A stretch of DNA of 38,315 nucleotides, from positions 1-38,315 of the forward strand of contig JAJDXS010000081.1 in NCBI GenBank assembly GCA_022823145.1, read 5' to 3'. Shown piece after piece: positions 33,262-38,315 of the stretch; the stretch's first letter is position 1; every line of letters begins with the position of its first letter. The position numbers and the translations under genes were made by a program. This DNA comes from Gemmatimonadota bacterium (lineage in GTDB: Bacteria; Gemmatimonadota; Gemmatimonadetes; Longimicrobiales; Gaopeijiaceae). Below the pieces are notes generated by a model, which had not been told where the DNA came from, searched no databases, and worked only from the letters and a program-made list of their open reading frames with translations.

Positions 33262-34464
33262 CTACAGGGACCGCAGGAAGGCGAGCACCTGTTCTCGCGC
33301 CTGCTGGTTCAGACGACGAAAGACATCTCGCGACCCGGACGCTTCACCGCCGTGCAGTTCGATTGCGTCCTGAATCCGCTGCACGCGTCCGTCGTGAAGG
33401 AACTCCGAGCGGTGACCAAGGCCGACGAGTCGTGCGGTCTTCCACTCCGAAGGCGCGGTCCCTTGTGTACATGTGCTCGCCAGCTCCGGTCCCATGTCGT
33501 GGAGAAGCAGGTCCGAGTAGAGGCGGAAGCGCTTGTTGGCGAACACCGGTGATTCGGTCGGACCCACAGTGTAGTACGGGGTGTGGCAGGCATCGCAACC
33601 CATGAACTCGAAGATTCGTTCACCCTCTTCGACGTCGGCCATGGCTTCGGGAGTCTCTGGAAGCAATCGTCGCGGAGGGGCGAGCAGGTCGATGTAGTCC
33701 ACCAGCAATCGCAGCTGTTCCTCGGTGCCCTCGGGGTCTGGTGCGATGTCTGCCCCCGGAGGCAATTCGGCGCCATTACGGCGTTCCTCGACCGGGTTCT
33801 GCGGTGTCGTGATCCCGATCTCGAGCCGGAGCGCTTCCTCAATGAATCCGTACAGCGTGGCATGTTGGGCCTTGCGTCCGAAACGCCCAACCCTGCCGGT
33901 CGCGTCGAGGTTCGGACGGCCGGATACTCCGTCGCCGTCGACATCTTCCGGGTCGGCGCGCCGAAGGATCTCGACCTCGGTGATCCGCGCGGCGAGGCCG
34001 AGGCCGTATACGGCCGGTGCACGAATCTCGGCAATTGCCGTCGCGCCATCGGGGATCGTCTCGATCGTCAACCCGACCTCACGTCCACGCTCGGTAACGA
34101 CCTGTTGCAGCAGGTCGCCACCAAGCTCGGAGAACGTACTACATCCCTCGACGGGATCAAAGCGGCTCACCTTGATGACGGGTTCGGCCCCGTGGCCGCC
34201 GCTGGTCGGAAGGTCGTGGCAAGAGCCACACCGATCCTGGTTGAAGAGGGGCCCCAGCCCTTGTTCGGCCGAGAACGGCCTGTTGAACAGTGCCTGCCCC
34301 CTGTTGAACGCTTCCAGTTCGGCTTCGCTCAGGCCCGGAAGCGGCAGTCCCGGTTCGGTCTCGGTGAATGGTGGCTCAGCCTGACAACCCCACGCGACCA
34401 AAACAGACAACGCACAGAGTCGCCACCGGAACCGTATGCCAGCCGCGCGTTCCGCTTCGATCAA
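33262..34464 (-). CDS. DHOR-type di-haem oxidoreductase (copy 2)
   Basis: A 400-residue exported protein, paralogue of the gene at 20030-21217. Haem sites are C79-G-S-C82-H83 and C290-D-A-C293-H294. Shared family landmarks are G-L-G-P-L-F-N, D-V-D-G-D-G-V-S-G-R, F-G-R-K-A, D-L-L-L-H-D-M-G and F-L-H-D-G-R-V. A hydrophobic N-terminal segment ends at Cys27 (A-W-G-C), perhaps a lipobox. The start is TTG 34464, overlapping the TGA of the upstream lipoprotein gene (TTGA); longer in-frame starts shadow that gene. The coupling implies that the lipoprotein is its partner. The two DHOR copies are clearly different, so this is not a recent duplication. Confidence 0.9.
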   Translation of the reverse strand: MIEAERAAGIRFRWRLCALSVLVAWGCQAEPPFTETEPGLPLPGLSEAELEAFNRGQALFNRPFSAEQGLGPLFNQDRCGSCHDLPTSGGHGAEPVIKVSRFDPVEGCSTFSELGGDLLQQVVTERGREVGLTIETIPDGATAIAEIRAPAVYGLGLAARITEVEILRRADPEDVDGDGVSGRPNLDATGRVGRFGRKAQHATLYGFIEEALRLEIGITTPQNPVEERRNGAELPPGADIAPDPEGTEEQLRLLVDYIDLLAPPRRLLPETPEAMADVEEGERIFEFMGCDACHTPYYTVGPTESPVFANKRFRLYSDLLLHDMGPELASTCTQGTAPSEWKTARLVGLGHRSEFLHDGRVQRIQDAIELHGGEASGSRDVFRRLNQQAREQVLAFLRSL

Positions 34465-34958
34465 CCGCCCGGCAGCCTGAGGTTGTGGTACTGGTACTGG
34501 AACTTGATCGTCTCCTGAACTCCGTCGTCGTTCGCGAGCGGGAGAAACCGGGAGTCGTTGTACCATTCCTCGTCGTCCAGGTGCACCTTCATCGCGACGG
34601 TGGCCTCGACGGGGGGGTTGGTGAAAGCCTCGGCGTAGAACTGCAGCCGGAAATCGAAGTCGTACGATGCCTTGAAGGGCAGCGCCGCGGTTGAGGTGTC
34701 CGCTTCGACGAGTTGGGTCCTGGTGGGGCAGCCCGGATCCCCCGGGTTCTCGCACTCCGGGTCTTCGACCTCGATGAACCAGCGTGAGATGACCAGCGTG
34801 ATGCTGCTCACATCGGGGCTGTCCAGTTCCACATGGGCCACTTCGGGCTCCCGGTCGAGCGTCAGCGCTTCACAACCGGAGAACAGCAGCGCGGCTCCGG
34901 CGAGCACGGTGAAGCGCCGGAGAGCGTGGCCGAAGGATTTGGTGTACTGCGATTTCAT
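34461..34958 (-). CDS. Small lipoprotein of unknown family, coupled to DHOR
   Basis: A 165-residue protein with a lipoprotein signal ending at Cys29 (F-S-G-C). The mature part is predicted beta-rich: S-S-I-T-L-V-I-S-R-W-F-I-E-V, Y-D-F-D-F-R-L-Q-F-Y-A-E and A-T-V-A-M-K-V-H-L-D-D are alternating strand patterns. Two Cys in E-C-E-N-P-G-D-P-G-C could form a small loop. I do not recognise the family. AGGGA precedes the ATG. Its stop overlaps the TTG start of the DHOR gene, so it is probably a periplasmic partner, for example a substrate or a scaffold. A dyad containing GGTAACGA lies about 55 bases upstream. Confidence 0.8.
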   Translation of the reverse strand: MKSQYTKSFGHALRRFTVLAGAALLFSGCEALTLDREPEVAHVELDSPDVSSITLVISRWFIEVEDPECENPGDPGCPTRTQLVEADTSTAALPFKASYDFDFRLQFYAEAFTNPPVEATVAMKVHLDDEEWYNDSRFLPLANDDGVQETIKFQYQYHNLRLPGG

Positions 34959-34996
34959 GGTCCCTGCCTCGGTATCAACGGAATCCTGCGGGTTGC

Positions 34997-35022
34997 TGGG
35001 GTAGAACCCAATCGTTACCCCA
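34997..35022 (-). promoter_or_regulatory. Dyad with GGTAACGA word upstream of lipoprotein-DHOR pair
   Basis: On the minus strand TGGGGTA and TACCCCA are perfect 7-base arms with a 12-base spacer. The word GGTAACGA (35019-35012) begins in the first arm. It lies about 40-65 bases before the lipoprotein start, a usual place for an operator or leader hairpin. Confidence 0.45.
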
Positions 35023-35125
35023 CGCTATTCCATGATGTTCCCAATGGCGATGGGCTCGCAAGTGGTTGAGTTCTCCCCGGCCAAACCGACGGGGTGCCCT
35101 CGCCGCTACTCGCTCACTCCAAGGT

Positions 35126-35220
35126 GATCGGAATCCATCGGAATCACTGATCGAAATCCGTCGGAATCACTGATCGGAATCAATCGGAATCGGTGATCGC
35201 AATGCTCCGGAATCCGCAGT
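35126..35220. repeat. Four tandem units of 23-26 bp with TCGGAATC half-motifs
   Basis: Units are 35126-35148, 35149-35171, 35172-35194 and 35195-35220, the last one degenerate. Each 23-base unit has two copies of a GGAATC or TCGGAATC core about one helical turn apart. The pattern resembles protein-binding iterons or a simple-sequence expansion. No gene crosses it. Confidence 0.8.
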
Positions 35221-35397
35221 CAGATTGAGGATGCCCGAGGCCAAACCGACAACCTGGGTGTCGAGCTACGCGGACGGCTCGACAATCTCGGTGTCGAACT
35301 GCGCGGACGGACCGACCACATTGCCGAAGCGCTCGCGGAAGTCCGTGAAACGGTCGCCTTTGTCAAAGGACGCCTCCTGGGCAACGAAGAAAGGTGA
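35197..35397 (+). pseudogene. Remnant of a coiled-coil protein gene
   Basis: After an in-frame stop at 35194-35196 an open frame runs to TGA 35395-35397 without an ATG, GTG or TTG start. It encodes two 11-residue repeats (D-N-L-G-V-E-L-R-G-R-L/T) and a helical tail rich in Glu, Arg and Val (A-E-A-L-A-E-V-R-E-T-V). The 11-residue periodicity matches the hendecad protein at 37076-37930, so this may be the C-terminal scrap of a related gene. A short unannotated peptide with an unusual start cannot be excluded. Confidence 0.5.
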
Positions 35398-35472
35398 CTC
35401 GGAACAGCAACGGAGATGGTCGGCCCACTGCTTTCCTGACCCAACGTATCGAGTACCGGGGGGATCCCGTCC

Positions 35473-36897
35473 CTACCGAAAGTTCCCGAAGTTCACTTCC
35501 GCCGTCATTCCGCCGCTGCTCCAGTCCACCACCACCGATCCCGACAGCTCGGGCGGAATCACACCGATCGGATAGTCCACCAGTGACGAGACCCGGGCGA
35601 ATGCGGTGGGCTGGTAGCAGACGTTTGTGCCGAAGCTGGTGATCCCGACCTGCAACCAGCGGTTGCGGTAGGGAATCATGAGCGGGCCTCCGGAGTCGCC
35701 GTTGCAGATCGACTCGCTGGATCCGAGCTTCCCCGCACAGATCGTGCTGTCGAGGATGTTGTCGTTCAGGTGCGTCTGGCACTCGTCGTTGGAGATGATC
35801 TCCGCCTCGAGCTTCTTCAGGACCGCAGATGACTGGCCCCCGTCCGAGGTGAGTCCCCATCCGATGGTCGTTGCAATCGTGCCGGGCGCGGACAGGTCCA
35901 GGCGGTCGGGTGTGAGCAGTTCGATGCGTGAATACATGTGTTCGCCGGCCAGCTCCAGCAGGGCGATATCGCTGGAAATCCCCGGTTGGGTTCCGTAAGT
36001 GGGGTGGATGTAGATGCGTTCGACATCGATCAGTTCGCCGTCGGTGAGTTTGTTGTGGGCTCCGGCGAGCACCTGGATGTCATCCGGTTGCGCATCGTCG
36101 ACGCAGTGGGCTGCCGTCATCACCCAATCACCGTCGATGAAGGTGCCGCCGCAGAACTGGAACCGGTTCGATGTCGTCACCAACGCAACCTGGAAGGGGA
36201 ATTCCCCCGGCTCGGCTTCCTCTCCCCCGATGATCGCGGCGACTTCCGGTTCGGACGCATCCGCCGGGCGTCCCGGCGCCGTGTTCGTCCACCCGATGGT
36301 GAGCTCCTGGGTCACCGTGTAGCTGCGGTTCGCGTCCAGCCCCTCGAAGATGTACTGGCCGTCGTCGCTTGTGAGCGCGGTTACCTCGGTCGAGTCGCGC
36401 AGGCCATCCTCGTTCTCGTCGAGGAAGACGACCACGGCGGGGATGGTCTGCTCGTCCTCGTCGCGGACACCGTCGGCGTCCGCATCGTGCCAAACCACGC
36501 CCGTGATCTCGTTGTCCCCGGTCCCGGGCGGGCTGTTTACCGTGATGGGGGCACCGTTCTGCGAATGGGACGCGCCCCGGTTGTCGGTCACGGTGAGGCT
36601 CGGGGTGTAGGAGCCCGCGGCGTCGTATGTGTGCGTCGTCGTCTGTCCCGAGCCCGTGCTCCCATCGCCGAAAGACCACTCATAGCTGACGATGTTGCCG
36701 TCGGGGTCGTTGGACGCGCTGGCGTCAAAGCGAACTTCGAGTGGTGCGGCACCCTCGGTCACGTCCGCACTGAAGGCTGCGGTGGGGCGGAGGTTGGGTG
36801 TTCCCGTCGGCTGGGTGGGGGTCGAGGCGTCGCCGCAGGCCGCCACGGCCACGGCGGTAGCGGCGAGGAATGCGACTGTTTGACGGGTGTTGTGCAT
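35473..36897 (-). CDS. Lipid-anchored PKD / SdrD-B-like / chymotrypsin-fold (S1A) serine protease
   Basis: A 474-residue exported protein. The lipobox ends at Cys21 (V-A-A-C). A PKD domain (about 38-118, with F-D-A-S-A-S and Y-E-W-S-F-G-D-G-S) is followed by an SdrD-B-like domain (about 130-208) carrying two Ca-binding-type loops (D-A-D-A-D-G-V-R-D-E-D and D-E-N-E-D-G-L-R-D). The S1A protease starts at I222-I-G-G, the usual activation site, and has H264 (T-A-A-H-C), D310 (S-D-I-A-L-L) and S402 (G-D-S-G-G-P). The S1-pocket position equivalent to trypsin 189 is Ser396, as in chymotrypsin and elastase, so trypsin-like cleavage after Lys/Arg is not expected. Cys pairs typical of S1A are present. 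It is the likely extracellular or surface protease. Confidence 0.93.
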   Translation of the reverse strand: MHNTRQTVAFLAATAVAVAACGDASTPTQPTGTPNLRPTAAFSADVTEGAAPLEVRFDASASNDPDGNIVSYEWSFGDGSTGSGQTTTHTYDAAGSYTPSLTVTDNRGASHSQNGAPITVNSPPGTGDNEITGVVWHDADADGVRDEDEQTIPAVVVFLDENEDGLRDSTEVTALTSDDGQYIFEGLDANRSYTVTQELTIGWTNTAPGRPADASEPEVAAIIGGEEAEPGEFPFQVALVTTSNRFQFCGGTFIDGDWVMTAAHCVDDAQPDDIQVLAGAHNKLTDGELIDVERIYIHPTYGTQPGISSDIALLELAGEHMYSRIELLTPDRLDLSAPGTIATTIGWGLTSDGGQSSAVLKKLEAEIISNDECQTHLNDNILDSTICAGKLGSSESICNGDSGGPLMIPYRNRWLQVGITSFGTNVCYQPTAFARVSSLVDYPIGVIPPELSGSVVVDWSSGGMTAEVNFGNFR

Positions 36898-36972
36898 CGA
36901 GGGGCTCCGGGGAACCTGGATCTCTGTACTGACGACGGGGACTGGAGTCTACGTTCTCTTCCGTGGTTCCGT

Positions 36973-37010
36973 TACCCCAGCGGCTGCCAACAGGTCCATC
37001 CGCTGTGGTA
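36973..37010 (-). promoter_or_regulatory. Hairpin upstream of the S1 protease gene
   Basis: TACCCCAGCGG (36973-36983) and CCGCTGTGGTA (37000-37010) pair over 11 positions with one mismatch and a 16-base loop. The minus strand of the left arm carries GGTAACGG (36976-36969), one base off the word seen before three other genes. It lies 76-113 bases before the protease start. Confidence 0.45.
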
Positions 37011-37013
37011 GGA

Positions 37014-37056
37014 AATGTAAACATGACATGACAACATGTCGTGAATTGTTTACATT
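37014..37056. promoter_or_regulatory. AT-rich nested dyad between coiled-coil and protease genes
   Basis: AATGTAAAC (37014-37022) and GTTTACATT (37048-37056) are perfect outer arms. Inside, GACATG (37025-37030) and CATGTC (37035-37040) form a second perfect dyad. The stretch is markedly AT-rich for this genome. It could bind a dimeric regulator of the protease gene or form an RNA structure after the coiled-coil gene. Confidence 0.5.
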
Positions 37057-37075
37057 GGAAGCGTCTGCCGAGTCG

Positions 37076-37930
37076 CTATTGCGTCCTGAGTTCTCCCCGC
37101 ACATCGCCCTCCCGCCAGATCGAAGTCAGAACATCCACCGCACCCGCCAGCCTGGCGGTGTCCGTGCCCAGTTCTTCCACTTTCGTCCGCAGGGTCGTGC
37201 TCTCTTCCTCGATCTTTGTCCGCAGGATCGTGCTCTCCAGGGTGATCCGGTCTCCGATTGCCGCGTGGGCCTGCCGGCTTTCCCGCTGCATTTCCGTCAG
37301 AAGATCGCGCGTCTCGATGCGTGCCGCAGAGATCATTTCACGCACCGCGACGATCGAATCGCGGTTCGATCCGATGTCGCCGCGATTTCCGGCGATCTCG
37401 CTACGAAGCTCATCGCGGGTGGCCGCGATCTCCCCCGAGAGGTCCCTGCGGGTGGTCGCGATCTCCCCGCGGAGCTCATCGCGGGTGGCGGCGATCTCCC
37501 CCGAGAGGTCCTTGCGGGTGGCGGCGATCTCCCCCGAGAGGTCCTTGCGGGTGGCGGCGATCTCCGCGCGGAGTTCATCGCGTGTGGAATCGAGCTTGGA
37601 GGAAAAATCCTTGCGGGTGGCGGCGATCTCCGCGCGGAGTTCATCGCGTGTGGAATCGAGCCTGGAGGAAAAATCCACGCGGGTGGCGGCGATCTCCGCG
37701 CGGAGTTCATCGCGGGTCGAGTCGAGCCTGGAGGAAAAGTCGCCGCGGATCTCATCGCGAGTTGCCCCCAGCGCCTTGCTGAATTCCTGGTTGACCTGGG
37801 CAACCGCTTCCGCCATGAGGGCGACCATGCGTGGGCGCACGAACCACGTCCAGCCGACGCCCATGATGACGGTAATCCCGACAATCTCCTGTATCGATGT
37901 CGGGATGGCTTCCCAGAACGGGGTTCCCAC
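37076..37930 (-). CDS. Membrane-anchored hendecad-repeat coiled-coil protein
   Basis: A 284-residue protein with one N-terminal membrane segment (I-V-G-I-T-V-I-M-G-V-G-W-T-W-F-V) followed by helix to the end. The central part is a run of 11-residue repeats of the form (F/L)-S-x-x-(I/L)-x-x-T-R-x-(D/E), for example L-S-G-E-I-A-A-T-R-K-D and L-R-A-E-I-A-A-T-R-K-D. Eleven-residue periodicity gives a nearly straight or right-handed coiled coil. The tail is irregular helix (T-T-L-R-T-K-V-E-E-L). GTG 37930 is chosen for a perfect AGGAGG eight bases upstream; GTG 37966 with AGGAG is also possible. The function is unknown; scaffold or spacer roles are typical. Confidence 0.8.
   Translation of the reverse strand: MGTPFWEAIPTSIQEIVGITVIMGVGWTWFVRPRMVALMAEAVAQVNQEFSKALGATRDEIRGDFSSRLDSTRDELRAEIAATRVDFSSRLDSTRDELRAEIAATRKDFSSKLDSTRDELRAEIAATRKDLSGEIAATRKDLSGEIAATRDELRGEIATTRRDLSGEIAATRDELRSEIAGNRGDIGSNRDSIVAVREMISAARIETRDLLTEMQRESRQAHAAIGDRITLESTILRTKIEEESTTLRTKVEELGTDTARLAGAVDVLTSIWREGDVRGELRTQ
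37380..37770. repeat. 33-bp and 66-bp tandem repeats inside the hendecad gene
   Basis: The DNA repeats with a 33-base period. Between 37565 and about 37740 a 66-base unit recurs nearly unchanged, starting at 37565, 37631 and 37697. Each 33 bases encode one hendecad. The near identity suggests recent expansion by slippage or recombination. Confidence 0.9.
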
Positions 37931-38085
37931 GCCTAATTCCTCCTGGAAGAAAAGTCCAGCGAACACCTGATAATACTCCTGTGAGATGCGATTTGCGAGA
38001 GCCGACCGATGCGCGCCCCGAAAAGGTCGACCCGGATCCGGGGCGAGGCCATGGCTGGATGGGCGTTGATTCTGTAACTTATTGC

Positions 38086-38114
38086 TATTACTAGTGTTTC
38101 GTTACCTGTGACAA
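38086..38114 (-). promoter_or_regulatory. Candidate promoter of the hendecad gene with GGTAACGA in the spacer
   Basis: On the minus strand TTGTCA (38114-38109), a 17-base spacer and GTAATA (38091-38086) lie in an AT-rich patch, about 155 bases before the start. GGTAACGA (38106-38099) sits between the two boxes, where a bound protein would block RNA polymerase. Confidence 0.4.
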
Positions 38115-38195
38115 TTGCTGTTCCCTTATCAGTTCGTGTTTCCTGAACGGGATGTAGGTCGACGCCCTCGAACGCTCTTGGATGTGACCGTTCGG

Positions 38196-38315
38196 TCAGG
38201 CCGTCGAAGCGCGGGCGGGCCGCACCCTCTCCGTCGCGACCATTTCAAGCCGGTTGCTGTCTGGATTGAGCCACTCTTCGTGGCTGTGCGACCTCCATCG
38301 GACAGGAAGGAAATC
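38196..38315 (-). CDS. C-terminal tail of an unidentified protein (runs off the right edge)
   Basis: The frame reads D-F-L-P-V-R-W-R-S-H-S-H-E-E-W-L-N-P-D-S-N-R-L-E-M-V and ends at a TGA (38198-38196). The composition looks like a folded protein's C-terminus, and the other minus-strand frames look less natural. I do not recognise the family. Only 39 residues are visible, so the call rests on composition alone. Confidence 0.4.
   Translation of the reverse strand, partial: DFLPVRWRSHSHEEWLNPDSNRLEMVATERVRPARASTA

Larger units (their letters stand above)
34959..35472. other. 514-base region without an intact gene
   Basis: This gap between two minus-strand genes holds the upstream region of the lipoprotein-DHOR pair (dyad at 34997-35022), a block of 23-base tandem repeats (35126-35220) and a decayed plus-strand coiled-coil frame (35197-35397). 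The remaining 75 bases to the protease stop show nothing recognisable. Confidence 0.6.

Noticed and set aside
33262..34958. MbnP/MbnH-like copper pair
   Set aside because: The haem protein matches the DHOR type, not the MauG/MbnH type, and the lipoprotein lacks the four-Cys pattern expected of MbnP-like partners.
35225..35575. Plus-strand 116-codon ORF
   Set aside because: It overlaps the coiled-coil remnant in a different frame and runs into the C-terminal end of the protease gene on the opposite strand; the product has no regular pattern.
37380..37770. Regular 33-bp repeats resembling a CRISPR array
   Set aside because: The repeats are contiguous without unique spacers and stay in frame as 11-residue coiled-coil units; no cas gene is present.
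37897..38094. Plus-strand 65-codon ORF near the right edge
   Set aside because: It starts inside the coding region of the hendecad gene, has no ribosome site and looks like random translation.

Overview
The window is a GC-rich chromosomal segment with dense, short-gapped genes. It is dominated by exported and cell-envelope proteins: lipoproteins, a SusC/SusD-type outer-membrane pair, carboxypeptidase-regulatory/TonB-plug proteins without a barrel, Spy-like periplasmic proteins, an S9 peptidase, a CBM9/DUF5916 barrel protein, beta-lactamase-fold serine hydrolases and di-haem DHOR oxidoreductases. This mixture, the short SusD lipoproteins and the plug-only proteins suggest an uncultured, probably marine or host-associated, member of the Gemmatimonadota. 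That placement is inferred from gene families only; there is no rRNA, tRNA, CRISPR array or insertion sequence in the window.

Layout. 1-719 (minus): c-type cytochrome lipoprotein, then the start of a Tat-exported protein that runs off the left edge. 862-6949 (plus): DUF4837-like lipoprotein, serine hydrolase and dnaE in one tight run. 6998-9654: two Spy-like genes on the minus strand flank an alpha/beta hydrolase on the plus strand. 9690-12810: divergent stand-alone 5'-3' exonuclease and S9 peptidase. 12844-15587 (minus): MCUR1/CCDC90-like coiled-coil membrane protein, then DUF5916 outer-membrane protein. 15891-22703 (plus): two tandem plug-only paralogues, a DUF4399 lipoprotein, a parvulin-type isomerase coupled to a DHOR di-haem protein, and a second serine hydrolase. 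22842-27478 (plus): a GldA-GldF-GldG-DUF4340 ABC transporter operon knitted together by overlapping start and stop codons. 27618-33243 (plus): SusC, SusD, a strong stem-loop, then a second SusD with no SusC of its own. 33262-34958 (minus): a small lipoprotein coupled to a second DHOR protein. 34959-35472: non-coding, with tandem repeats and a decayed coiled-coil fragment. 35473-37930 (minus): a lipid-anchored PKD/SdrD-B/chymotrypsin-fold protease and a hendecad-repeat coiled-coil membrane protein. 38196-38315: the tail of an unidentified minus-strand gene.

How the parts may work together (inference). The cell appears to digest peptide or protein material outside and in the periplasm (S1 protease, S9 peptidase, serine hydrolases) and to import products through SusC/SusD. 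The envelope is served by the parvulin isomerase, the Spy-like proteins and the GldAFG-type transporter, and haem redox proteins sit in the periplasm. An 8-base word, GGTAACGA, occurs upstream of susC, of the lipoprotein-DHOR pair and of the hendecad coiled-coil gene, with a one-base variant upstream of the S1 protease. It may be a shared regulatory site linking the right-hand third of the window. The least explained elements are the plug-only tandem pair, the non-heptad coiled-coil proteins with near-identical DNA repeats, the lipoprotein-DHOR couples and the 14-codon ORF bridging two transporter genes.
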